Positions 1 through 7,789 of a stretch of DNA of 64,000 nt are shown piece by piece. Source of the DNA: a virus. The DNA lies in the IMG/VR virus record IMGVR_UViG_3300034175_000060, positions 1 to 64,000 of that record; one strand, 5' to 3'. The stretch's first letter is position 1; each line of letters opens with the position of its first letter. Below the pieces are notes generated by a model that did not search any database, was not told where the DNA came from, and was given only the letters and a program-made list of their open reading frames with translations. A program made the translations under genes and the position numbers.

Positions 1-141
1 GGCCTTGACATTATCAATGACAACCCTTATCATGAGAAGAACATGTTCGGTGCTCTGCCTCTTGCTTGGTTCGAATGGATGGATGGGCATGAAGAGGAGT
101 ACCAGAAAGCTAAGAAGGTTCTGGATGAGGAATATGAATAA
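1..141 (+). CDS. Partial unknown protein (C-terminal 46 residues)
   Basis: Frame 1 is open from the window edge to a TAA at 139-141. The fragment is acidic and aromatic, has a short stretch FGALPLAWFEWMDG, and ends DEEYE. The 5' end lies outside the window. The following HNH gene starts inside its last codons (ATG at 134), which is how free-standing homing endonuclease genes are often inserted. I do not recognise the family. Confidence 0.6.
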   Translation, partial: GLDIINDNPYHEKNMFGALPLAWFEWMDGHEEEYQKAKKVLDEEYE

Positions 142-718
142 TTGGGAGAACTTCTATTACTACGACGAGGTAAGTCCAAGTTGTTTACGGAGAAAGACTG
201 ATTGGGTGTGTGGTAAGCACCGAATTACTTTAGGTAAAGTAGGTGATGATTGTGTCTGTAAAAATTCCAATGGATACTACTCAGTTAAGCATCAAAAGAA
301 AGATTACAGAGTACACAGAGTAATTTGGGAACTATTTTTTGGAGAAATTCCTTGTAAGATGTACATAGATCACATAGATGGGGATATAAACAATAACAAA
401 ATATCTAATCTTAGGCTTGTGGATCATGCCTATAATATGAGGAACAGAAAGAAAAATAAGAATTCCGGCAAAATGCAAGGCGTCACTAGGGCGAAACAAC
501 GCACGAGGAAAGATGGCAGTTTTTCAGAAGTTTGGCTTGCAAGGTGGTATGAACTAAGTGATGGAGATCATCGTGCTAAAAGCAAAAGCTTCAATATTGA
601 TGTTCATGGAGAAGATGTAGCTTTTGCTTTAGCTGTGGCATACAGAAATAAGATGATCGAACAGTTAAATTTTGCTGGCGCGGGGTACACAACTAGGCAC
701 GGATCGGACGCTGCATGA
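134..718 (+). CDS. HNH homing endonuclease with AP2-like C-terminal domain
   Basis: A 194-aa protein. The ATG at 134 is preferred over the upstream in-frame ATG at 5, because the family N-terminus (WENFYYYDE) begins here and the longer reading would run through the upstream gene. The core has VHRVIWELFFGEIP, then IDHIDGDINNNKISNLRLV, which carries the H-N-N pattern of phage HNH_3 nucleases. The C-terminal half (VTRAKQR...FALAVAYRNKMIEQLN) resembles the AP2-type DNA-binding module found in related proteins at 13391 and 39992. All three end in a G-x-x-Y-T-x-x-H-G motif. Such genes normally spread by cutting alleles that lack them; here it sits between two unknown genes and overlaps both. Confidence 0.85.
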   Translation: MNNWENFYYYDEVSPSCLRRKTDWVCGKHRITLGKVGDDCVCKNSNGYYSVKHQKKDYRVHRVIWELFFGEIPCKMYIDHIDGDINNNKISNLRLVDHAYNMRNRKKNKNSGKMQGVTRAKQRTRKDGSFSEVWLARWYELSDGDHRAKSKSFNIDVHGEDVAFALAVAYRNKMIEQLNFAGAGYTTRHGSDAA

Positions 719-1080
719 CTAAGAAAAAACTCGTCCTCTTGAAACACAAACGTATGTGGGAACCTGTTGTGACAATCCTTGTCAACCTTCTTGTGCAGGA
801 ACCGCCTCGCACTAATGGAAAAGGTAGGCGCGCTAAAATTAGGCTGCGCCTGCACAAAGACTTCAAGCATGTGAAAAAGTGGCCAAAATCTGTCTTTGTA
901 CATTGTGACGATGTTGAGTACATCATCCGTGAGCTACGAGCTTGTACATTGCTAGATCATCTGCACGAGCTTGGGATTTCCAAGTGGAGTTCTCATGATA
1001 TTTATAGGATGCGTATGGGCGCTATGTCAGGTGTGAAAGATTTTGAGAATTTTCTTGACATGGGTGTGGATGGTCTGTAG
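715..1080 (+). CDS. Hypothetical protein, basic N-terminal half
   Basis: A 121-aa protein that starts in an ATGA overlap with the HNH stop codon. The first 60 residues are rich in Lys and Arg (TKKKLVLLKHKR, GKGRRAKIRL); the second half is less charged. No family is recognised. It is probably co-translated with its neighbours in the rightward metabolic block. Confidence 0.55.
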   Translation: MTKKKLVLLKHKRMWEPVVTILVNLLVQEPPRTNGKGRRAKIRLRLHKDFKHVKKWPKSVFVHCDDVEYIIRELRACTLLDHLHELGISKWSSHDIYRMRMGAMSGVKDFENFLDMGVDGL

Positions 1081-1115
1081 GATGTGAGAATACAAATTTC
1101 TTAAGGGGAAAACTA

Positions 1116-1637
1116 ATGAAACGTTCTATTGCACGGAAGTGGGCGGAAATGCTTGAGATTGGAAGGAACTGTGAGATGGGTGGGAAGCTGATTGAAGACA
1201 AACCTGACACTAACCCTAAGAAGCAATTCGGAGATAAATCCATCCCACTCAACTTGTGGCCTGCACTAGCATCCTCCTACGGTGCTCTGGGACTCTACAA
1301 CGGTAAGCTCAAGTATGGGCAGAGTAACTTCAATGCAACGCCTGTGGAGGCTTCTATTTACATTGCTGGAGCTTTGCGACACTTGAGTGCATGGGCAGAA
1401 GGTGAGGAGCTTGACCCTGCTGACGGTGTACCAAATCTAGGGGGTGTTCTGGCAAATATTGCTATCATCCTAGAAGCTCGTGCAGCAGGAACTTTGATTG
1501 ATGATCGCAAGCTTGGTGATGGATATTTGCAAGAGCGAGAGTATTTGAAAGATATTGTAGCAAGCTTGCAGGTGTTGCACCAAAGCAAAGCACCCCGCCA
1601 CTACTATTTGGCAGACAAGAAAGTAAACAATGAATAA
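1116..1637 (+). CDS. MazZ/DUF5664-like dATP/dGTP diphosphohydrolase
   Basis: A 173-aa protein starting at ATG 1116 after the ribosome site AAGGGG. Residues about 28-135 match the phage family described as dATP/dGTP diphosphohydrolase N-terminal domain (DUF5664): DKSIPLNLWPALASSYGALG, KYGQSNFNATPVEASIYIAG, ALRHLSAWAEGEELDP and the LANIAIILEAR segment. Members related to MazZ hydrolyse dATP or dGTP in phages that carry 2-aminoadenine (Z) genomes, but the domain also occurs in ordinary phages. The stop overlaps the next gene, an HD-domain hydrolase, so the two are translationally coupled. The family call rests on remembered motif patterns; substrate is inferred. Confidence 0.65.
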   Translation: MKRSIARKWAEMLEIGRNCEMGGKLIEDKPDTNPKKQFGDKSIPLNLWPALASSYGALGLYNGKLKYGQSNFNATPVEASIYIAGALRHLSAWAEGEELDPADGVPNLGGVLANIAIILEARAAGTLIDDRKLGDGYLQEREYLKDIVASLQVLHQSKAPRHYYLADKKVNNE

Positions 1638-2154
1638 CGCAATCCTGTTACAATCTGGAGAGTTCTACAGCTACACCAATCCAGAGCAGAACAAGTTTAC
1701 TATTGAGGACATTGCGGAAGCACTGTCAAACATCTGTCGCTTCGGTGGACATGTTAGCACTCATTATTCTGTTGCTCAGCACGCGGTTAATGTTAGCTAC
1801 GATATCGAACCTGAGTATGCACTAGACGGATTGCTTCATGATGCTGTGGAGGCTTTCTTGTGCGATATTCCAACACCCTTGAAGATGCTTCTTCCAGACT
1901 ACCAAGAAATTGAAGAGAAGCATGAACGAGAAATGTTCAAGCGTTTCAATTTGACGTACCCGATGGTTGATGCTGTGAAGCGTGCAGACAAGCGAGCATT
2001 TTGCACAGAAGTACGTGACATGAAGCCTAAGAATGCTCATTGGGATTCTTATTGTGACATTGCTACGTATGATTACAAGATTGTCCCTTGGAGTCATCAG
2101 GAGGCTAAGGAGAAATTCTTGGCAAGGTATTATGAGATTGTTGGTAAAAATTAA
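1630..2154 (+). CDS. HD-domain nucleotide phosphohydrolase (DatZ/YfbR-like)
   Basis: A 174-aa HD-superfamily hydrolase. Visible metal-binding elements are GGHVSTHYSVAQHAV (His residues near position 40), GLLHDAVEAFLCDIPTPLK (the HD pair near residue 68) and a later Asp in VKRADKRAF. The arrangement is that of short phage and bacterial deoxynucleotidases, which include the Z-genome dATPase DatZ and the 5'-deoxynucleotidase YfbR. ATG 1630 overlaps the end of the MazZ-like gene by 8 bp, suggesting joint expression. Which nucleotide it cleaves cannot be read from the sequence. Confidence 0.8.
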   Translation: MNNAILLQSGEFYSYTNPEQNKFTIEDIAEALSNICRFGGHVSTHYSVAQHAVNVSYDIEPEYALDGLLHDAVEAFLCDIPTPLKMLLPDYQEIEEKHEREMFKRFNLTYPMVDAVKRADKRAFCTEVRDMKPKNAHWDSYCDIATYDYKIVPWSHQEAKEKFLARYYEIVGKN

Positions 2155-2155
2155 T

Positions 2156-2184
2156 TTGACACAGTTGTAAGAAGTCTGTACAAT
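2156..2184 (+). promoter_or_regulatory. Sigma70-type promoter ahead of tRNA-Arg
   Basis: TTGACA (2156-2161), 17-bp spacer, TACAAT (2179-2184). It lies just after the HD gene and 9 bp before the tRNA. The same TTGACA-N17-TACAAT pattern recurs at 12725. Confidence 0.7.
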
Positions 2185-2192
2185 GCACACAT

Positions 2193-2269
2193 CTGCCCGT
2201 AGCTCAGATGGATAGAGCACAAACCTTCTAAGTTTGGTGTCACAAGTTCAAATCTTGTCGGGTGGACCA
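2193..2269 (+). tRNA. tRNA-Arg(UCU)
   Basis: A 77-nt cloverleaf. Acceptor CTGCCCG pairs with CGGGTGG (two G-U pairs), D-stem GCTC/GAGC, anticodon stem CAAAC/GTTTG with loop CTTCTAA (anticodon TCT), T-stem ACAAG/CTTGT with loop TTCAAAT, and encoded CCA (2267-2269). It reads AGA codons, which are frequent in this AT-leaning phage and rarer in many Gram-negative hosts. Confidence 0.93.
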
Positions 2270-2300
2270 TGAATTTTAACGTAGTAAATAGGAGAGTAAA

Positions 2301-2612
2301 TTGAAGGAAGAAGATACTTTGGCAGTAAAACTTTGGAAGCTGTTGGGTGCACTTGTACTGTTTGCAGTATCTATTTATCTAAGCACTTACACAGTACAAC
2401 ATCTGTGGCAATGGTTTGTAGTCCCATTGTTCAGTGTCCCTGTTCTGGGTCTGCTCCAAGCGATGGGCTTGGCAATGTTTGTGCGATACTTGACTAAAGG
2501 TCCAACGTATTATGTAGAACGTGAAGATGCTTACAAGGATCGTCTGATTCATTCTATCATGCATCCTGTGTTGGCTCTAGGTGTTGGGTACGTTGTGCAT
2601 TTGTATATTTAA
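2301..2612 (+). CDS. Small integral membrane protein
   Basis: A 103-aa protein starting at TTG 2301 behind GGAG (2291-2294). It has hydrophobic segments at about residues 10-30, 35-60 and 88-102 (LLGALVLFAVSIYL, FVVPLFSVPVLGLLQAMGLAMF, PVLALGVGYVVHLYI), and a charged loop between the last two. It probably shares the 2156 promoter with tRNA-Arg. The function is unknown; it sits just upstream of the SSB gene. Confidence 0.6.
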   Translation: MKEEDTLAVKLWKLLGALVLFAVSIYLSTYTVQHLWQWFVVPLFSVPVLGLLQAMGLAMFVRYLTKGPTYYVEREDAYKDRLIHSIMHPVLALGVGYVVHLYI

Positions 2613-2626
2613 TTAAGAATTACAGC

Positions 2627-2655
2627 TTGCACAGAAGCTGGGCGAATACTAATAT
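2627..2655 (+). promoter_or_regulatory. Candidate promoter for the SSB gene
   Basis: TTGCAC (2627-2632), 17-bp spacer, TAATAT (2650-2655), about 60 bp upstream of the SSB start in a 105-bp gap. Confidence 0.5.
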
Positions 2656-2717
2656 GTCGCTATCCAAATGGACTGTGCATTAAATCTAAAACTAAGTAAA
2701 CTAATAGGAAACTAAAA

Positions 2718-3368
2718 ATGGCAGCTAAAGAAAAGAGCAAACTGGGTGTTATCGAAGGCACTCTGGTATATGCAAAAGTAGGTCAACCTGACAACAAATA
2801 CCAGAGTACTGAAAAGGAATGGTCGATTGAAGTTATCGTAAGCGAAGAAATTGCGGACGAGTGGGATGAACAGTTCAAGAAACAGCCATCGAAGAAAATC
2901 AAAGCAAGTGATTTCTCAGCTAAGTACAAGATTGACTTGCCAGAGCATTTGAAGGGTGAAAAGAGCGTCTACGGTATTAAACTGAAACGCCAAGCCACTA
3001 ACGATGGTGAACCTGTTGACGAGTCCTTCCGACCGAAGATTTACATTGATGATGCTGACGGCAATCGTACTGAGTGCGGGCAAAGTCGTTTGATTGCGAA
3101 CGGTTCATTTGGTAAAGTAAGTTACTTTATTTCGACTAACGACTTCGGCACGTTCAGCCGTCTCCAGAATGTTCTGATGAAGGAAGAAGACTTTATTGAA
3201 TACGAGTCGAAATCTTCTGGCGGTGGTTCGGAATTTGGCGAAGCTAAGTCTGTGAAGTACGAGGAGCCAAAAGAGAGTGTTATGAAAACTCGTGCTGAAA
3301 AACCTGCACCTAAGAAAGTCGTAGAGCAAGACGACATTAGCGAAGAAACTGAACCAAGTCCCTTCTGA
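2718..3368 (+). CDS. Single-stranded DNA-binding protein (phage gp2.5-like)
   Basis: A 216-aa protein. The first 150 residues are a beta-rich, OB-fold-like body (IEGTLVYAKVGQPDNKY, YGIKLKRQATNDGEPV, RLIANGSFGKVSYFI). It is followed by a Gly/Ser-rich linker and an acidic tail ending DDISEETEPSPF. An acidic tail with terminal Phe is the protein-docking feature of SSB proteins, including T7 gp2.5. Position in the replication block fits coating of single-stranded DNA during replication or recombination. The start ATG 2718 follows AGGAAA. A GIY-YIG nuclease gene begins in its stop codon (TGATG). Confidence 0.75.
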   Translation: MAAKEKSKLGVIEGTLVYAKVGQPDNKYQSTEKEWSIEVIVSEEIADEWDEQFKKQPSKKIKASDFSAKYKIDLPEHLKGEKSVYGIKLKRQATNDGEPVDESFRPKIYIDDADGNRTECGQSRLIANGSFGKVSYFISTNDFGTFSRLQNVLMKEEDFIEYESKSSGGGSEFGEAKSVKYEEPKESVMKTRAEKPAPKKVVEQDDISEETEPSPF

Positions 3369-4327
3369 TGTCAGCGGCACTCATAGCAGAGTGCCTTCTT
3401 GATGTGAAAGACGAAGATGTGTCCAACATAGGTATTTACGTGATTACAAGTGAATCCGGTAAGTTCTATGTTGGACAGTCTGTTGATCTTAAGAAGCGGG
3501 AATATGAACACTTTAGAACATTAAGAAACAACACTCACCATAATAAGCACTTGCAGAACAGTTTCAACAAGTACGGCTATTTAGACTTCTATGTAATCGA
3601 ATATCATTATGACCCTTGGCAGCTAACAGCTAGAGAAGAATACTGGATGAATTTTCTTGACAGTTATTATAACGGAATGAATCTTACTCCTAGTGCTGCT
3701 ACTTCATTAGGTTGTGTCAGGACTGAAGAACAGCGAAGAGTTATTTCGGAAATTACCAAAGAGTTTTGGAGCAAAGAAGAAAACCGTAAAGCTCAGTCTG
3801 AACGTAAGAAGAATTTCTACAAGAACAATCCTGAAGTTCTTTTAAAGATGTCAGAGACAACGAAGAAGATTCTTAAAGATAGTCCTGAACGTTGTGAGAA
3901 GCACTCAGCACTTATGACTGAAAGAAGTAACACACCAGAGTGTCTTGAAGCCTTTACTAAAAGAATGTCTGATTGGCGTAGCACAATTTCATCAGAAGAA
4001 GCCCGTAAGATGGGACTTAAAACGGCAGCTACGAAAAAGTCCCTCGGTGATGAGTACAACAAGAGAATTTTACTTAAAGCTAGTAGAACTAAAGTAGTCA
4101 ACATGATTAAGGGTGACAGCCACATACAGTGGCATATTCTAAAATCAAGAGGCGGGAGACTTCTAACTACCTGTTCTGTACGCTGGACAGAAGCAGATGG
4201 TTCCCAGAAGCTAAAGCGTTTCTCGGCTTTGAAATATGGCGTCCTACCAGCTTACAAAATGGCTTTCTTGTACCGAGGTGAATTACAGAAAAGACTTCTA
4301 CTTGATTATGACGCTTTGTTGAATTAA
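3368..4327 (+). CDS. GIY-YIG homing endonuclease
   Basis: A 319-aa protein. Residues 22-100 form a GIY-YIG nuclease: NIGIYVITSESGKFYVGQSV gives the GIY and YVG elements, then the basic KKREYEHF helix and a catalytic Glu in LTAREEYWMNFL. The middle (about 120-240) is Lys/Glu-rich with short NUMOD-like repeats (LKMSETTKKILK, EARKMGLKTAATKKS). The end (ALKYGVLPAYKMAFLYRGEL) matches the C-terminal module of this phage's HNH proteins, so nuclease domains appear to have been swapped onto a common DNA-binding end. It starts in the SSB stop codon and is followed by a terminator. Confidence 0.85.
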   Translation: MSAALIAECLLDVKDEDVSNIGIYVITSESGKFYVGQSVDLKKREYEHFRTLRNNTHHNKHLQNSFNKYGYLDFYVIEYHYDPWQLTAREEYWMNFLDSYYNGMNLTPSAATSLGCVRTEEQRRVISEITKEFWSKEENRKAQSERKKNFYKNNPEVLLKMSETTKKILKDSPERCEKHSALMTERSNTPECLEAFTKRMSDWRSTISSEEARKMGLKTAATKKSLGDEYNKRILLKASRTKVVNMIKGDSHIQWHILKSRGGRLLTTCSVRWTEADGSQKLKRFSALKYGVLPAYKMAFLYRGELQKRLLLDYDALLN

Positions 4328-4332
4328 AACTT

Positions 4333-4363
4333 GCCCGGATTCCTTAACGGGGTCTGGGCTTTT
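4333..4363 (+). terminator. Intrinsic terminator after the GIY-YIG gene
   Basis: GCCCGGA (4333-4339) pairs with TCTGGGC (4353-4359, one G-U pair), followed by TTTT. It is 6 nt downstream of the stop codon; the next gene's ribosome site follows within 10 nt. Confidence 0.65.
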
Positions 4364-4377
4364 CCTTTAGGAGAACT

Positions 4378-5337
4378 ATGAGAAAATACGACCTGCTAGT
4401 GGATTTTGATACAGCACTTGTGTCAGCCGCTGCGGCCCAACAAAAGAATACAATCCTTGCTCGCTACACAGCAAACGGTAAAGCTAAGCCATTTGACACC
4501 CGCACAGCCTTTAAAGCATGGCTCAAAGACAATCCTAAGTGGAATGCTGAACAGTTTGAAATTGAAGATGTCAACACAATTGTTGGAAGTGTCAGAAATG
4601 CTGTAGATGGTTTGTTAGGGAAGATGAATGATATCTGTGAGAGTAATCCTGTGAAGTCTGCCAAGTTTGTTATTGGCGGTGTGCATGGAAACTTCCGCGA
4701 CCATGTTGCGCGGATCCAGCCGTACAAAGGACAGCGTAAAGCCAAACCATTGTTATTTAATGACATCAAAGCTAAACTGATTAAAGAGATTTCTTCTTAC
4801 ATTATTCAGCCTACTAGCAATCATGAGAGTGATGATGTAGCATCGATCTATCTTGCAGAACATCTAGAACATGGAGAAGACTCAGATCGTGCTATATCTA
4901 GTCCTGACAAAGATCTGAAGATGTGTATTGGCTGGCACACTGATGCGAACAAATGGGATACTCCTGCACTGTACACAAAGGACTTTGACGGCTTCTATCA
5001 ATACTGTTGGCAGGGACTTCGAGGAGACTCAATCGATAACATCATGGGTATCCCTCACGGTGTTCCCTCTGTCAAAGAGAAGTTCGGCTTACGCGCTGGT
5101 AAAGGCTTTGGAGAAGCCGCCGCAACTAAATGCCTAGCAGACTGCACAACTAAAGAAGAACTCGCACAACGCGTTGCTTGGGTTTACAAAGAAACCTTTC
5201 AAGACGGCTATGTAATTCCTTCTGGTGAAACTCTTAGTTGGGTTGAGATGATGGATGAGAATATGCAACTCCTCAAGATGCTTGACTATGAAGGTCAGGT
5301 TTATAAATTTAGCGAAGAATGGGACATTAAAACATGA
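4378..5337 (+). CDS. 5'-3' exonuclease / flap endonuclease
   Basis: A 319-aa protein with the acidic motifs of the PolA-N / T5 D15 / T7 gp6 5'-nuclease family: LLVDFDTAL near residue 6, HESDDVASIYLAEHLE near 150, SSPDKDLKMCIGWH near 173, and GDSIDNIMGIPHGVPS near 215, the helix-hairpin-helix that holds duplex DNA. The family removes RNA primers and DNA flaps or degrades 5' ends for recombination. Start ATG 4378 follows AGGAG. It overlaps the next gene by 4 bp (ATGA). Confidence 0.85.
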   Translation: MRKYDLLVDFDTALVSAAAAQQKNTILARYTANGKAKPFDTRTAFKAWLKDNPKWNAEQFEIEDVNTIVGSVRNAVDGLLGKMNDICESNPVKSAKFVIGGVHGNFRDHVARIQPYKGQRKAKPLLFNDIKAKLIKEISSYIIQPTSNHESDDVASIYLAEHLEHGEDSDRAISSPDKDLKMCIGWHTDANKWDTPALYTKDFDGFYQYCWQGLRGDSIDNIMGIPHGVPSVKEKFGLRAGKGFGEAAATKCLADCTTKEELAQRVAWVYKETFQDGYVIPSGETLSWVEMMDENMQLLKMLDYEGQVYKFSEEWDIKT

Positions 5338-6146
5338 ACAACAAATCCTTCCGCATCAATAACGAGCAATTTGGTAACGCAACTGTGTGGCCCATCTCTG
5401 AGCACATGCACAGCATCAAGTGGGACAATTGGGAAAATTCTTATTGTATATTTTCCGAGCATATGGAAAATAACCTCAAAGACGGCACTTGGACAAAACT
5501 AGAAGACTCCTTGCCGCGTAGTTTTAAATTCTACTGTGAATCTGAGCCAAGCTGTATTTACACTTACACTCAACAAGCTAATGGTAACCCCCGAGTCTCT
5601 TGGGAGGGTGTCGGTAAGAACTACACTAACAGTTATACTCTGGAGGATGTGAAAGAATGTATTGCTGATGGTCGGTGGGTTGTGCTGCCAGAGAAAAATA
5701 AAGCTAAACGAATGTCCCCAGAAACATTTGCAGACAAATTTGAAGATATCTTATACCGACAAACTGAAGATGCAATTTACACCAGCAGCCCCACTTCGGG
5801 CGGTTACTCCCGTGATCCTGACCATTCTATCGGAGAGGACGTTGATGAATTGATTGCAGGGTATACTAAAGCTGTAGAAGAGACTAAATATACTGCTGAC
5901 GAATATTGCGCAAGCTTTGAAGAAACTTCTGTAGACATTCTCGCAGAAATCAAATCCTTCACAGAACAATCTATAAATAGCACTGTGCGTATTGTGAAAG
6001 ACGGCGCTTATGAGTTGCATTCTAACGGGTATCGTGCAGCATACGCCTACACTGACGAAGAACTTCTGGAGTTGATGGCAGCTATTCTTGTTGTGGAGAA
6101 GGCTCTTAATAAGAAGATTGTTAAGAAGATTGAGGATATTTTTTAA
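5334..6146 (+). CDS. Hypothetical protein
   Basis: A 270-aa protein coupled by ATGA overlap to the exonuclease gene and by TAATG to the next gene. The first 80 residues are Trp-rich (VWPISEHM, IKWDNWENSY, WTKLEDSL); the C-terminus is a Glu/Lys helix (ILVVEKALNKKIVKKIEDIF). No catalytic motif is seen. Position suggests a DNA-metabolism accessory. Confidence 0.55.
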   Translation: MNNKSFRINNEQFGNATVWPISEHMHSIKWDNWENSYCIFSEHMENNLKDGTWTKLEDSLPRSFKFYCESEPSCIYTYTQQANGNPRVSWEGVGKNYTNSYTLEDVKECIADGRWVVLPEKNKAKRMSPETFADKFEDILYRQTEDAIYTSSPTSGGYSRDPDHSIGEDVDELIAGYTKAVEETKYTADEYCASFEETSVDILAEIKSFTEQSINSTVRIVKDGAYELHSNGYRAAYAYTDEELLELMAAILVVEKALNKKIVKKIEDIF

Positions 6147-6691
6147 TGGCTGTTAAGAAGCCTTCTAAAGCCCCTTTAACACGTTGCGGTGGTACACAGA
6201 CAGAATCTCAGTATCTGGCATGGATTCGTAGCTGTCTGCGCTCTAAGAGCCTCAAATGGAAGCCTCGCACAGATTGTATCAACGCTGCAAGGCGACCTTA
6301 CAAGGGTCCAAACAAGCAGCAGAAGTATGAAGTAGAATGTGCCATGTGTGGTGGATGGTTCAAGCTAAAAGAGATTGCAGTTGACCATTTTCCGATTGAG
6401 GCTGGAGGAATTAGGTCTATTGAAGATATCGGACCATTCGCTGAGAGGTTGTTCTGCGAGACTGACAACTTACGCTGCTTGTGCCATGAGTGTCACAGAA
6501 AATGGACATTGGCAAGTTCTAAAGGGATTACTGTTGAACAAGCTGCACTAGAGATTCTTGTGAACGATACTCTCAAGGATAAGAAGAAAACTCTTGCACT
6601 ACTGAAAGAAAACCTGTATAATAACTGTACCAACGATGAGAAGCGTAAAGCTGCTTTGATGGAAATTTTTAGGGAGAATAAGATTGACTAA
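6146..6691 (+). CDS. HNH nuclease with CxxC zinc ribbon
   Basis: A 181-aa protein. VECAMCGGWFKLKEIAVDHF supplies the first Cys pair and the HNH His. DNLRCLCHECHRKWT supplies the Asn, second Cys pair and final His. It lacks the AP2 module of the other HNH proteins here and so may be a resident phage nuclease (for example a junction or packaging nuclease) rather than a recent homing gene. Start ATG 6146 overlaps the upstream stop; the stop overlaps the next gene by 8 bp. Confidence 0.7.
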   Translation: MAVKKPSKAPLTRCGGTQTESQYLAWIRSCLRSKSLKWKPRTDCINAARRPYKGPNKQQKYEVECAMCGGWFKLKEIAVDHFPIEAGGIRSIEDIGPFAERLFCETDNLRCLCHECHRKWTLASSKGITVEQAALEILVNDTLKDKKKTLALLKENLYNNCTNDEKRKAALMEIFRENKID

Positions 6692-6932
6692 TTTCAAACC
6701 TGCTTCAAAGAATGAGCTTCTGGATTTTCTTACGTCTTACCCAGAGCCACTGGTGCGAGATTGGACAGGTATCTGCGAACCACCACTTGTCTCTTATAAT
6801 GACTTCTCAGGTAACAAGAAGTGGCCTGAGAGTATTGTAGCAAAATACCATGACACTGAGAGTTATCCTAAAGACTCAGGTAATGCATACACTTGGGAAG
6901 AAAATCAATATTTTATTAAGGATACTGAATGA
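6684..6932 (+). CDS. Hypothetical protein, TTG start
   Basis: An 82-aa protein. TTG 6684 follows AGGGAG at 6671-6676. It is rich in Pro, Trp and Tyr (DWTGICEPPLVSYNDF, NAYTWEENQYF) and acidic at the end. It overlaps the genes on both sides. The family is unknown. Confidence 0.5.
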   Translation: MTNFKPASKNELLDFLTSYPEPLVRDWTGICEPPLVSYNDFSGNKKWPESIVAKYHDTESYPKDSGNAYTWEENQYFIKDTE

Positions 6933-7789
6933 GTAATCAAGACTGGCAAGTTGCAGCAGTTCGTTTAGCAGAAACAGAAGTGATGTCTTGGCGTGACATT
7001 GCCATCCAGCTTGAGGTGGCAAAGTCCACAGTGAGTGACTATCTGCGCAGTTATTTCAAATTCAAAGATGAGGCACGTGTGGAAGAAATGTACGAAGAAC
7101 CTGCACCTAAACAGAGCCATGACAATTCTCGTATATTGTTCATCTCTGACATGCACATTCCATATCACCATCCGAACACTATTCCGTTCTTGAAGATGTT
7201 GAAGGAACGTTATAATCCTACGCGAGTGATTTGTTTGGGAGATGAGCTTGACAAGCACGCGCTGAGCTTTCATGATAGCGACCCGGACTTGATGAGTGCT
7301 GGCGATGAGCTTCGTGCTTCTCTGCCGGTTATCAAGCAAGTAGAAGAATTGTTCCCTGTTATGGACATCATTGACAGTAATCATGGTAGTATGGTGTTCC
7401 GCAAATCTAAGGCTCACGGCATTCCACGTCACTATCTGAAAAGCTACAATGAAGTGTTGCAAGTTGGCGATGGTTGGAAGTGGCATCATGACATGACTAT
7501 CGAACTTCCTGACGGCCAGAAGGTTTATATCCATCACGGTAAGAGCGCTGAAGCGATTAAAACCAGTCAAGCAATGAGCATGAGTCATGTGTGTGGTCAC
7601 TTCCACGAGAGCTTTGGTGTGAAGTATTGGGCCAATCCTAACGGTTTGTTCTTTGCAATGAATAGTGGGTGCTTGATTGCAGACGATAGTTACGCATTCG
7701 CTTATAACAACACCAATTTGAAACGTCCTATTATTGGGACTAGTTTGATTATTGATGGTGTACCTATTCTAGAAGCCATGCCACTATGA
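6929..7789 (+). CDS. Calcineurin-like metallophosphoesterase with N-terminal HTH
   Basis: A 286-aa protein. Residues 1-45 form a helix-turn-helix (MSWRDIAIQLEVAKSTVSDY). Residues 68-250 carry the metallophosphoesterase signature: FISDMHIPYHH (D-x-H), CLGDELDKH (GD), DSNHGSMVF (NH), IHHGK and VCGHFHE (GHxH). The fold cleaves phosphoester bonds with two metal ions; phage members include DNA repair nucleases and nucleotide phosphatases. The HTH suggests DNA binding and hence a nuclease. An HNH gene follows in an ATGA overlap. Confidence 0.75.
   Translation: MSNQDWQVAAVRLAETEVMSWRDIAIQLEVAKSTVSDYLRSYFKFKDEARVEEMYEEPAPKQSHDNSRILFISDMHIPYHHPNTIPFLKMLKERYNPTRVICLGDELDKHALSFHDSDPDLMSAGDELRASLPVIKQVEELFPVMDIIDSNHGSMVFRKSKAHGIPRHYLKSYNEVLQVGDGWKWHHDMTIELPDGQKVYIHHGKSAEAIKTSQAMSMSHVCGHFHESFGVKYWANPNGLFFAMNSGCLIADDSYAFAYNNTNLKRPIIGTSLIIDGVPILEAMPL

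Noticed and set aside
6965-7606. 213-codon minus-strand frame opposite the metallophosphoesterase
   Set aside because: The plus-strand gene has all family motifs; the antisense frame has none and no promoter.
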